From positions 1-64,000 of the IMG/VR virus record IMGVR_UViG_3300049793_000123: DNA of 64,000 bases. The stretch is one strand, 5' to 3'. The position numbers and the translations under genes were made by a program. The notes beneath the pieces are model-generated. The model made no database searches and had not been told where the DNA came from. It was given only the letters and a program-made list of their open reading frames with translations. Positions 13,333 through 19,991 of the stretch are shown in pieces. The DNA comes from a virus. Numbering within the stretch: position 1 is the first letter of the stretch; every line of letters starts with the position of its first letter.

Positions 13333-13476
13333 GCACCCACGAACAACCCGGTAGGCAAGTAACTCGAACCGTCGTGAGATGATTCTGAATCCGGGACCGG
13401 TCACGGTGAAGCTGGACAGCCCGCGTGCGCGTGGCGCTACCGGCTGAGTGATCGGGAAACAAACTGGCTTGGGTGC
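13333..13476 (+). ncRNA. Candidate multibranched RNA
   Basis: GCACCCA (13333-13339) and TGGGTGC (about 13470-13476) can close a 144-nt domain. Inside are two sub-domains, CCCGG/CCGGG and CCGGT/ACCGG; the second contains GCTG-GA-CAGC and CGCG-TG-CGCG hairpins. No protein frame is convincing. The element sits between tRNA-like elements and may be part of a common transcript. Confidence 0.3.
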
Positions 13477-13485
13477 GATCTTTAC

Positions 13486-13580
13486 GGATGAAGTAGCTCA
13501 GTCCGGGAGAGCAGGAGCCGCGAGCCACTTGATTGTGGCTCAACGCCCCAGGTCGCCGGTTCAAATCCGGCCTTCATCCA
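13486..13580 (+). tRNA. tRNA-like gene with elongated anticodon arm
   Basis: Acceptor GGATGAA/TTCATCC (perfect, with discriminator A), D arm GCTC-AGTCCGGGA-GAGC and T arm GCCGG-TTCAAAT-CCGGC are all canonical. Between GAGCA and AGGTC, where 17 nt are normal, there are 36 nt. They form GGAGC/GCCCC with one mismatch, an internal loop, and a further GAGCCAC-TTGATT-GTGGCTC stem. One extra C separates the T stem from the acceptor. No ordinary anticodon can be assigned. Confidence 0.5.
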
Positions 13581-13586
13581 TGCTTT

Positions 13587-13660
13587 GGGCTCGAATCTGA
13601 AGTGCCGAGGAACCCGACTGTCGCTCGGGTCGTTAGCGAGTGCGAGTCTCGTCGAGCCCG
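13587..13660 (+). tRNA. tRNA-Asp(GTC)
   Basis: Acceptor GGGCTCG/CGAGCCC is perfect, with discriminator G. The anticodon arm is CCCGA-CTGTCGC-TCGGG: U33, anticodon GTC, purine 37. The T arm is GCGAG-TGCGAGT-CTCGT, with G in place of the usual second T of the T loop. The D arm is short and irregular. No CCA is encoded. This is the one tRNA in the cluster with a clear identity. Confidence 0.7.
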
Positions 13661-13695
13661 CCACGTTCCATCGGGGATCACTGCGCGGTTTAGTG

Positions 13696-13798
13696 TTTGG
13701 AACGACCGTGGTGAAACTAGCAGACACGCCGCAGATGCAAGTCCGGTGACGGGTGAAATCCCCGTTATGCTGGTGCAAGTCCAGCCGGATGTTCCAAA
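13696..13798 (+). tRNA. Type II (long variable arm) tRNA-like gene
   Basis: The ends pair TTTGGAAC/GTTCCAAA. The D arm CGTG-GTGAAACTAGCAGA-CACG is strongly Leu-like. An arm CCGCA-GATGCAAG-TCCGG is followed by a variable arm ACGGG/CCCGT and a T arm GCTGG-TGCAAGT-CCAGC, with the same TGCRAGT loop as the tRNA-Asp. Five extra nucleotides separate the T arm from the acceptor, and the anticodon loop has 8 nt, so function is doubtful. Confidence 0.4.
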
Positions 13799-13803
13799 TG
13801 CAA

Positions 13804-13845
13804 GGCCCGGTGTGTGGCTCCATGCCGACGCCGGGCCGTCTCTTT
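13804..13845 (+). terminator. Strong hairpin ending the tRNA/RNA cluster
   Basis: A perfect 7-bp stem GGCCCGG (13804-13810) / CCGGGCC (13831-13837) followed by GTCTCTTT. Its position directly after the last tRNA-like element fits a terminator for the rightward RNA transcript. Confidence 0.5.
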
Positions 13846-14031
13846 ATGAAGCAAGAACTTAAACCAATCGACTGGCGCGCTGCTGAGGAGGCGTTACGCC
13901 GGGTCGCCTGCGGTCTTCCATCGACCAACAAAGAAAAACCCGCCAGCGAGGCGGGTGAGAAGCGTGGCCGGGTGTTCCGGCCCTGGTTCAAAAAGAGTGG
14001 TGAGATTATTGTGGTTGGGGATCAGCAGTGA
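13846..14031 (+). CDS. Possible small protein, 61 aa
   Basis: MKQELKPIDWRAAEEALRRV... has protein-like composition with an amphipathic N-terminal helix and a basic C-terminus. Against it: it starts right after a terminator-like hairpin, contains the terminator of the opposite strand (13930-13955) and overlaps the convergent gene 14006-14221. Confidence 0.35.
   Translation: MKQELKPIDWRAAEEALRRVACGLPSTNKEKPASEAGEKRGRVFRPWFKKSGEIIVVGDQQ
13930..13955 (-). terminator. Rho-independent terminator of the long minus-strand block
   Basis: On the minus strand CCCGCC-TCGCT-GGCGGG is followed by TTTTTCTTT. It lies about 50 bp beyond the last gene (14006-14221) of the leftward block that starts at the terminase, so it probably ends that transcript. 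Confidence 0.75.
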
Positions 14032-14221
14032 GGCAGTCGGGGTGTAACGTGTGGGCGCAGGAGTTGCAGCGTTTCTTGGGAATCTCGTTCCCAGAACTGC
14101 TGTAGTCCTCGTCGATCAAATTGCCACCCGTTCCGAAGCGGCGGCATCGCTGAACCGGTTCAAGCTCGAACCAGCCGTTGGTGGAGTGGCACTGTACGCA
14201 GGGGGTGGTCTGTTTTGTCAT
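14006..14221 (-). CDS. Small zinc-ribbon protein
   Basis: A 71-residue protein starting MTKQTTPCVQCHS. The Cys pairs CVQC (8-11) and CNSC (about 52-55), plus HTLHPDC, form a likely zinc-binding fold. It is the last gene of the long minus-strand block, starting in ATGA overlap with the lysozyme-like gene. Confidence 0.65.
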   Translation of the reverse strand: MTKQTTPCVQCHSTNGWFELEPVQRCRRFGTGGNLIDEDYSSSGNEIPKKRCNSCAHTLHPDCLTADPQPQ

Positions 14222-14667
14222 GGCTTCTTGGGTTTGAGTGAATCTTCCACGAGGTTCTGAAAACGGATGCAGCGATCACGCTCGCGCTGGCTCAGGTGGG
14301 TTAGGCTGTAGGTAAGGTGGATTTTGCTGAACATCTTGGATGGGCGAGACCAGAGGCCATAAGTCTCGGATGGGGTTGGCCATCGACCCATGACCTTGCG
14401 GAATGAGTCGGCGCGCTCGTTGATGATTTGAGATGCCACCAGCCATGCCGATTGCGAGTTGCTGGCTCTGGCTCGGATCGCCTTGCTGTGCGTGCATCCA
14501 GTCACTTCAGTCCACACTCGTGGTAAAATCTGAAAGCGAGAGACTTCCCGCGCTCGGCCTACCTTGGTATCGACGCCACCGCTTTCCACTTGGCCCAGCG
14601 CGATTCGGATCGCGTTCTGTTCGATTGGTGAAAGGCTCAACAAGTAGCAGAGGATTGCAGTCTTCAT
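14218..14667 (-). CDS. Lysozyme/lytic transglycosylase-like protein
   Basis: A 149-residue protein. Residues 15-52 (IEQNAIRIALGQVESGGVDTKVGRAREVSRFQILPRVWTEV) have the layout of SLT-type transglycosylases: a catalytic Glu in 'xVESGG', then G-R-x-x-E-x-S-x-FQI-x-P-x-xW. The remainder is helical as in the family. The N-terminal hydrophobic stretch (ILCYLLSLS) is short. A role in cell-wall degradation at entry or lysis is inferred; no holin sits beside it. Confidence 0.55.
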   Translation of the reverse strand: MKTAILCYLLSLSPIEQNAIRIALGQVESGGVDTKVGRAREVSRFQILPRVWTEVTGCTHSKAIRARASNSQSAWLVASQIINERADSFRKVMGRWPTPSETYGLWSRPSKMFSKIHLTYSLTHLSQRERDRCIRFQNLVEDSLKPKKP

Positions 14668-14885
14668 GGTTTCTTTTTGGAGAGTCGGCTGTTGAGGATT
14701 TCGACGGCCTTCTGTGCGTCAGGATCGTTGATTGATCTCAGGCCGATGACGCAGGATTTCATGTAATCTTCTTCGAGCTTGGCATGAGGCTTCGCCAAAA
14801 TCTGCTGCGCGATGGCGATCCATGGCCGTTGGTCATTTTCGATGTGTGAAAACTGGATCGCCTTGATTTCTTCGTGCTTACTCAT
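14664..14885 (-). CDS. Small hypothetical protein
   Basis: A 73-residue, mainly helical protein (MSKHEEIKAIQFSHIEND...) with a basic C-terminus. It is coupled to both neighbours by 4-nt overlaps. No family recognised. Confidence 0.55.
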   Translation of the reverse strand: MSKHEEIKAIQFSHIENDQRPWIAIAQQILAKPHAKLEEDYMKSCVIGLRSINDPDAQKAVEILNSRLSKKKP

Positions 14886-15232
14886 GAATCCTGACCGCCA
14901 CCGATCTCGTGAAGCACGCTGTTCAGGGCTGCGGTGTAAGATAGTAAATCGACCAAAGTGTCTTCTTTGTATCCGCCCTTCATCCGGCCAAGTTTCACGT
15001 CACACAAGCAAGCGGCTTGGATAGCCCGCTGGCAGACCACCTCAGGAGCTTGGGACTTTTTGATGTGCTCCACCGTCATCTCGTAAAACGGAGCCTGAAA
15101 CTGTTGCAAGTCCCAGCCGTCCTTTTGATCGGCTGCGTATTGGGTGGCGCGGTCCTGTAAAATCGCATCGCACTTCGCCAGTGTGGCCAAGGCGAGGGAT
15201 TGGAATGCGCGTTTGGGTTTGGGGTCGTTCAT
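14882..15232 (-). CDS. Hypothetical protein, 116 aa
   Basis: MNDPKPKRAFQSLALATLAK... is all-helical by composition, with a 'KLGRM...KEDTLVDLLSYTAAL' segment. This recalls phage proteins of the DUF6378 kind (a K-x-x-R ... D-x-x-D-x-x-Y core), although the match is from memory and weak. It starts in ATGA overlap with the nuclease gene. Confidence 0.55.
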   Translation of the reverse strand: MNDPKPKRAFQSLALATLAKCDAILQDRATQYAADQKDGWDLQQFQAPFYEMTVEHIKKSQAPEVVCQRAIQAACLCDVKLGRMKGGYKEDTLVDLLSYTAALNSVLHEIGGGQDS

Positions 15233-15738
15233 TGGTTGATGATGGTTAGGAATTCTGAGATGGAGCGGACGACGTGATAGCGGCCTTCAAATCCTCTCGC
15301 GTCAAGATAACATTTGAACGCGAGCTGTTCCGGCCTTAGCTTGGAGTTGGCGCGCTTGGCCTCAATACACCACCAGCGCCCTTGGTCTCCGAAGATGATA
15401 AAGTCGGGTTCGCCAATGGTTCTTCCGGTGGCCTTATCCATTCGTCCGTGACAAGCCATCCAACCACGTCGGCGGCACTCGGCCAGGATTTGGTCGTGCA
15501 AAATCGCCTCCCTGTCAACTGGTGGATTCGATAGGTGCGTTGGCCTAGCTAAAACTTCTTGTTGAAGCTTCCACAGCTTATCCGTTCTTCCGTTAGCAAT
15601 ACGCGCGTTATGAGCGTCTGCCTCAGCTTGGGTCATCCTTTGCATAACTTGCCTTTGAAGCATCTCCTTCCTCCGCATCATTATCCACCTCGTCGCGCAC
15701 AACAAGTGATCCGTCATCTTGATCGTGAACGCCCGCAT
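15229..15738 (-). CDS. VRR-NUC-like nuclease
   Basis: The C-terminal 100 residues have a PD-(D/E)xK core: an N-terminal Glu/Asp helix (DREAILHDQILAECRRRG), then GEPDFIIFGDQGRWWCIEAKR (Asp, then Glu-x-Lys), then LRPEQLAFKCYLDARG. This is the usual look of VRR-NUC/Holliday-junction-type nucleases in phage replication regions. The start is uncertain: ATG 15636 (MTQAEADAHNAR) would give a 135-residue form closer to family length. Confidence 0.7.
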   Translation of the reverse strand: MRAFTIKMTDHLLCATRWIMMRRKEMLQRQVMQRMTQAEADAHNARIANGRTDKLWKLQQEVLARPTHLSNPPVDREAILHDQILAECRRRGWMACHGRMDKATGRTIGEPDFIIFGDQGRWWCIEAKRANSKLRPEQLAFKCYLDARGFEGRYHVVRSISEFLTIINQ

Positions 15739-15780
15739 CGTGATAGTCCGGCATCTCCCGGCTACTCCAGCGCATTGGCA

Positions 15781-16035
15781 TCACAACAACCTCGCCTGTT
15801 CGGGATTTTCCAGCTCCACCTCCGCGCGCGGCTCGTAGGTAAGCGGGCAGCCGTGTTCATCATGGGACGGGATGGACATTTCGCACACCAGCTTACGCCC
15901 TCCGGGTTTTCCTTCCAGCTTGAACTCCAGGCTGGCCTTCTTGCGCTTTGACGCCTCCACCTTGGCACCGTGCTCGGTAAACAGCTTGGTGACCAGGAAA
16001 GCCGCCTTGGTGGTCAGTTCATTCTGATCGCTCAT
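15781..16035 (-). CDS. Small hypothetical protein
   Basis: An 84-residue protein. A helix at the N-terminus (ELTTKAAFLVTKLFTEHG) is followed by a beta-rich segment (SLEFKLEGKPGGRKLVCEMSIP). It overlaps the upstream gene by 17 nt. The function is unknown. Confidence 0.6.
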   Translation of the reverse strand: MSDQNELTTKAAFLVTKLFTEHGAKVEASKRKKASLEFKLEGKPGGRKLVCEMSIPSHDEHGCPLTYEPRAEVELENPEQARLL

Positions 16036-16498
16036 GCTTCCTCTCCCTCTTGGTTTTGGGTTCCACGTATTGGATGCGCGACCTGAACGCGAGGGCCAGC
16101 TTGATCTTGCCGCTCATCAGCCCACTTACAAGCACAGCCACCACTCCGCCGTGGCCGTGAATTATCTCCGACACGTATCCGCGTTTCCATTTGGACCACT
16201 CATCAGTCTGCACTTCGGTTCCATCCTTCCTGAACGTTCCAGACTCGGCCATAAGTTTGGCCCATCTCACCTGAACCCCGACAATTATCCTTGGGTCGAT
16301 CACAGGGCACTGAATTGGATCAAAGAAGTTCTCAAACTTGGCGAGCTTGCGCACCCCGGAAAGTCGGCATGCTCCAAGGATTCCGCCACCGTCGTTGGGG
16401 AACACCTCGGCGACAGTGTGTGCCTTGAAGGCTGCTGATGGACATGATCTCCACAGCACGCGCTGGCCGACGGTCCAGTAACCGATGAGATATTTCAC
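16019..16498 (-). CDS. Hypothetical protein, 159 aa, GTG start
   Basis: GTG 16498 overlaps the upstream stop (16495-16497). The product (MKYLIGYWTVGQRVLWRSC...) is beta-rich with several Trp residues and ends in a highly charged tail (EPKTKRERKHERSE). No family recognised. The longer open frame upstream overlaps two other genes and is not real. Confidence 0.6.
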   Translation of the reverse strand: MKYLIGYWTVGQRVLWRSCPSAAFKAHTVAEVFPNDGGGILGACRLSGVRKLAKFENFFDPIQCPVIDPRIIVGVQVRWAKLMAESGTFRKDGTEVQTDEWSKWKRGYVSEIIHGHGGVVAVLVSGLMSGKIKLALAFRSRIQYVEPKTKRERKHERSE

Positions 16499-16701
16499 AC
16501 TTCCCCCTGTCTTCGCGGAAGCTTGATCTTTTGGCGGCGACACAGGCTTCGGACATAATAGCTGGCAACCGCCAGAGAATGCATCCTGCCAGCCCAGTAA
16601 GGATTTGACTTCAACTTGTGCTGATCCTTTGCCTCGGCATGAAGTCTCTGAAAATGTTTCAGTGTTAACAGCGCGAACTTTTGGTTGGTCATGTTTTTCA
16701 A
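16495..16701 (-). CDS. Small basic protein
   Basis: A 68-residue protein. The start is either TTG 16701 (in TTGA overlap with the helicase stop) or ATG 16692. Helical and basic (LLTLKHFQRLHAEAKDQHKL ... RSLCRRQKIKLPRRQ). The function is unknown. It follows the helicase directly. Confidence 0.55.
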   Translation of the reverse strand: MKNMTNQKFALLTLKHFQRLHAEAKDQHKLKSNPYWAGRMHSLAVASYYVRSLCRRQKIKLPRRQGEV

Positions 16702-18137
16702 TCCTTCTGATGCGACGGATAATCCGCCTGTTCAACTTTCGACGCCGACTCAAACCGCGTCTGCTCGGCGAAGAACGTCAGCATGTCCTTGCCGAGATTG
16801 CCCTCCCGGTTCTTGGCTGTCTTAGCACACACCAAGCGGGACGATTCAGCAGCACGATCCTTGGTGAACAGCAGCACGATCTTGTCGGCGTCCTCTTCGA
16901 TGTCACCGGACTCTCTCAGGTTTATCAGGGTCGGCTCCGTATCCTCGTCCTTGGCAGCCTCACGACCAAGCTGGGAAGCCAGCATCACCACAATCCCGAG
17001 TTCCAACGCCATCTCGTGGCAGGCCCAAGAAACCGCGCTCACCTCATTCCGACGATCCCGTGCCGATGGATGACGCACACGCTGGGCATGATCTACCATG
17101 GCGATCTTGATCCCGTAACGCTTAACCATTTCCCGCATGGTGGAACGCATCATCGAAGTGGTGAACCCGCTGCGCTCGTCAATCCAAATAGGCAGCCGCT
17201 TCACCTTTCCGAGGCAGTTCGTGATGCGGAAAAAGTCTACGTCGTTCCAATTGGTGATCCCGCGCGCGGACATGTTCACCTTGGCCCGGGTTGCGATCAC
17301 GCGCGAGGTCAGGCTTTTGCCGGGCATCTCGGTGGACACGATTCCAGTCCCAATCCCGGAGTCAGCCAAGTTGTTGGCGATGTTCATCATGAGCGCCGTT
17401 TTGCCAGTGCCAGTGCGAGCGCCAAGGATCACCAACTCGCCCGGCTTCATGCCGCCCAGCGTACGGTCTAGGTCGGGAAACCCGGTTCTCAGCCCGATGA
17501 TGCCGTCACCGCCCAGCTTGTGGACTTCCTCGGCCGCATCCACCACGGGCTGGACGAAGTTGCCGATGGGCTGGACCGATCCCTTGGATTCGATCAGCTT
17601 GCTTAATCCAAGCGCGCTCTCTTGCAGAGAATCTATCAACTCGATGACTGTTCCGGTCAAGCCGGTGTATGCTCGGCCGATCAATTCGCTGGCCTCGTGG
17701 ATGAATTTTCGGCGCACGAAGCAATCACGAACAGACTGGGCATAGGTTGGCAAGTTGGCGGCACTGGGCACCCCGTCTATCAGGGAGTTTAAGTAGGCCA
17801 GCCCCCCAACTGCCTCCAATTGGTCTAATCGTTTCAACGCCGTGGGAAAGGTAATCATGTCAACGGGCACCCTCATCTCCCGCATTCCAAGGATGACCTC
17901 GAAGATGGCTCGGTGTCGCAAGTCGTAGAAGGCTTCGATGGTTCAGAGTTGTTCGAGTAGCAGGTCGGCATTCGTCTCAGGATCAAGTAGGACGCATCCG
18001 AGGCACCCTTGCTCGGCCTCCACGTCATGCGGTGGCAGCCGGTCGAGACGCGCCATGTCCGGGGCCATGCGCGAGGTCTTACGTGGATTAGACGCATTGC
18101 GGGCCTCCAAGTCTGCTTGATCGTCGAGTGAGGACAT
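16698..18137 (-). CDS. dnaB: DnaB-like replicative helicase with an in-frame TGA
   Basis: The reading frame starts at ATG 18137 (MSSLDDQADLEAR) and carries the DnaB N-terminal sequence LPPHDVEAEQGCLGCVLLDP. It meets TGA at 17943-17945, then continues in the same frame with TIEAFYDLRHRAIFEVIL, a standard continuation of this domain. Total length is 479 codons, normal for DnaB. The RecA-like half has Walker A GARTGTGKT (about residues 239-247), STEMPGKSLTSR, Walker B-type IAMVDHAQ, ASQLGREA and NLRESGDIEEDAD. It would unwind DNA at the phage fork. The TGA lies between coding halves that are both conserved. Confidence 0.75.
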
Positions 18138-19211
18138 TCATTTTATTGGAGCAGGCGTTCCGCCGCCCGCAAGTTGGTCCGCATATTCTCCAACCAGAAA
18201 CCGAAATGCCATTGCGGCGCAGAGTGGCACTTGTCCATTTCCAATGGCTGCAAGTCGGTCGCCCCGATTGGCCATCCCATGAACCACTCGACCCACTGCG
18301 GGTTCAGCGGACCACCAAGAAGGGATTTGTAATCCTCCTCCGACAACCGCGCCTTCAGCGCCTTCCGGGAGTTCGATCCTCCGTCCAGACCGTGTCCCAT
18401 TCCGCTCATTGGGGTTGCGAGACGAATTGGAATCCGATTCAATGCCGTTGCAAGCCCATCCCCGCTGTGCGCTGACGCTCCTTTGCGGTTGTAATTGCCG
18501 TGAACGGTCACAGTTGGAAGACGTGTCGCATCCTTCCACTTGCCTTTCTGCGCCATTCCCACAAGACTCAATCGAACAGGACTGTGATCTCCGACGCTCT
18601 TTTGTTGTGAGTGGCTCCCTGCGGTCGGCGTTGGGAAGTGTAGCCCCAATCCACATTCGGTTTCGGAAGTGATACAACGTCGGAGGGCCAGCAATCCAGA
18701 TGGCATCAGAAGCGCCGAGACAGCACCACTCCGCATCGTACCCCAAGCTGGCAAGATCACCGAGGACCAATGCGAGTCCCTTGGTTCGGAGTCGCGGAGA
18801 GTTTTCCACGAACACGATTGGAGGCAGAACCTCGGAAACGACGCGCTTGAACTCGGACCAGAGGCCGCTGCGGGGGCCTTCGATTCCAATACCTCTTCCG
18901 GCTTGCGAAATATCTTGGCAAGGAAATCCCCCTGCAACCACATCGGAGAGTCCTTTGAATGGTTTCGCATCGAACGCTTTGATGTCGCCAAAAACTGGAT
19001 GCCGGTCGAAGACGCCATCTTGTTGTCGTTGGAGAAGGACACGCTGGCAGTAGGGGTTGATTTCGACTGATCCAACGGTTCGGTGGCCGAGGATTCGGTC
19101 GGCGTATATTCCGCCGCCAGACCCCGCAAAAAGGTGGAGAGTTCTGAGTCGTCGAAGTTCACGCTTAGCATGATTCCCTCCCTCTGCGTCGGCTAGCGCG
19201 TCGATGCTCAT
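18138..19211 (-). CDS. dcm: DNA cytosine-5 methyltransferase
   Basis: A 357-residue protein that transfers a methyl group from SAM to cytosine C5, probably protecting phage DNA from restriction. Motifs: I, LFAGSGGG (27-34); IV, GFPCQDIS with catalytic Cys98; VI, FVENSPRL (135-141); VIII-like, FRNRMWIGA (182-190); IX/X, WWSAEPAVGRVVHGMANRGDRLAAIGNGQVP near the end. The stretch around 195-270 is low in conserved features and may hold the target recognition part. The gene ends one base before the helicase start. The same DNA is open in a second frame (18143-19171) that also shows conserved motifs. Confidence 0.9.
   Translation of the reverse strand: MSIDALADAEGGNHAKRELRRLRTLHLFAGSGGGIYADRILGHRTVGSVEINPYCQRVLLQRQQDGVFDRHPVFGDIKAFDAKPFKGLSDVVAGGFPCQDISQAGRGIGIEGPRSGLWSEFKRVVSEVLPPIVFVENSPRLRTKGLALVLGDLASLGYDAEWCCLGASDAIWIAGPPTLYHFRNRMWIGATLPNADRREPLTTKERRRSQSCSIESCGNGAERQVEGCDTSSNCDRSRQLQPQRSVSAQRGWACNGIESDSNSSRNPNERNGTRSGRRIELPEGAEGAVVGGGLQIPSWWSAEPAVGRVVHGMANRGDRLAAIGNGQVPLCAAMAFRFLVGEYADQLAGGGTPAPIK
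18143..19171 (-). CDS. Overprinted ORF in the dcm gene (phage methylase-associated protein)
   Basis: A 342-residue frame fully inside dcm, shifted relative to it. It has no stop codon in 1,029 nt and carries what I recognise as conserved motifs of a phage protein family usually labelled 'DNA methylase': HFPTPTA, VHGNYNRKGASxxSGDGLAT, and LNPQWVEWFMGWPIGATDLQPLEMDK near the C-terminus. The last motif and the GMANRGDRLAAIGNGQVP motif of Dcm are encoded by the same bases. Its function is unknown. Confidence 0.6.
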   Translation of the reverse strand: MLSVNFDDSELSTFLRGLAAEYTPTESSATEPLDQSKSTPTASVSFSNDNKMASSTGIQFLATSKRSMRNHSKDSPMWLQGDFLAKIFRKPEEVLESKAPAAASGPSSSASFPRFCLQSCSWKTLRDSEPRDSHWSSVILPAWGTMRSGAVSALLMPSGLLALRRCITSETECGLGLHFPTPTAGSHSQQKSVGDHSPVRLSLVGMAQKGKWKDATRLPTVTVHGNYNRKGASAHSGDGLATALNRIPIRLATPMSGMGHGLDGGSNSRKALKARLSEEDYKSLLGGPLNPQWVEWFMGWPIGATDLQPLEMDKCHSAPQWHFGFWLENMRTNLRAAERLLQ

Positions 19212-19227
19212 TGCTCACGGCTGGTCC

Positions 19228-19431
19228 TTACTTGTTATCGTCCAAAAGGCCGCAGTGTTGGAAATGCAGTGGAGTCTCGGGCAGAGGCCCGTAACGGTTC
19301 TTGGTGATCTGAACGAACGGACCTCCTGAAATCGGAATACAAACCATGCTGGCCATCATGACAGCCTCTTGAGCGTAGTGTTTCATCGAACTGTCTTGGT
19401 TGTAATCGCGCGGTTCGAGAATGATTTTCAC
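19228..19431 (-). CDS. Small hypothetical protein
   Basis: A 67-residue protein, MKIILEPRDYNQDSSMKHYA..., in ATGA overlap with the MazG-like gene upstream. Mixed alpha/beta composition; no motif recognised. Confidence 0.55.
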   Translation of the reverse strand: MKIILEPRDYNQDSSMKHYAQEAVMMASMVCIPISGGPFVQITKNRYGPLPETPLHFQHCGLLDDNK

Positions 19432-19991
19432 TTCGATCCCTCCAGTGGCGTGAACACTGCATCCAGTATCTGGCGCTCCTTCTCCAAATCCCGATTCACC
19501 GCCTTGTCCTCCGTGAACTTCTCGGGATACCGCGCGCGCAGCTTGTCGATGTTACACTGCAACACGGCCTCCGGGCTGATGAGGAACACGTTCATCAGGA
19601 TCGCGTCATACCACTCGTCGTCGCCCATCTCCTCCTGGAGGTTCACGGTGTCAACGATGCCGCTGGAGTGGGTGGTGAGCGCGGGCAGCAGGCACTCGAT
19701 CAATTCGCCGAGTTCGCTAATCTTACCCAATAGCGCGTGTATAATGCGGAACTGCGCGACGGATGTCATGCCTTTGAACATATCCTCCGGGTTAAATTGA
19801 GCGATCACAGTATTCGGCTCCAGCTTGCCGTAAACAATCCATCGCTTGACCGAGTTCGCGGCAGCCGCAGCCTGTAGCGCGTTTTGCAAGCACGATGCGA
19901 TTGCGGCCTTTTCATTCCACACCCAGTCGGTTTCGCCTTCAGGAATCTTCTCTGTGCGCTGGGCCAGTGGCAGGTATTCAGTTGGGGTCAT
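19428..19991 (-). CDS. MazG-like nucleotide pyrophosphohydrolase
   Basis: A 187-residue protein starting MTPTEYLPLAQRTE. The all-alpha NTP-PPase signature is present: GKISELGELIECLLP (ExxE), then LQEEMGDDEWYDAILM (ExxxD). It ends with CNIDKLRARYPEKFTEDKAVNRDLEKER, typical of phage MazG-like proteins. The family hydrolyses (d)NTPs or alarmones; the phage role may be nucleotide pool control or dampening of (p)ppGpp. The start was chosen at 19991 because the longer frame overlaps the membrane-protein gene. Confidence 0.75.
   Translation of the reverse strand: MTPTEYLPLAQRTEKIPEGETDWVWNEKAAIASCLQNALQAAAAANSVKRWIVYGKLEPNTVIAQFNPEDMFKGMTSVAQFRIIHALLGKISELGELIECLLPALTTHSSGIVDTVNLQEEMGDDEWYDAILMNVFLISPEAVLQCNIDKLRARYPEKFTEDKAVNRDLEKERQILDAVFTPLEGSK

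Noticed and set aside
12874-13845. Group I intron or tmRNA
   Set aside because: No catalytic core sequences, no intron-encoded ORF and no tmRNA tag frame were seen. The tRNA-type arms explain the structure better.
16698-17921. Helicase starting at the TTG near 17921
   Set aside because: This start lies inside a conserved DnaB helix (FYDLRHRAIFE). The family sequence continues upstream in the same frame past the TGA, so it is not a natural start.
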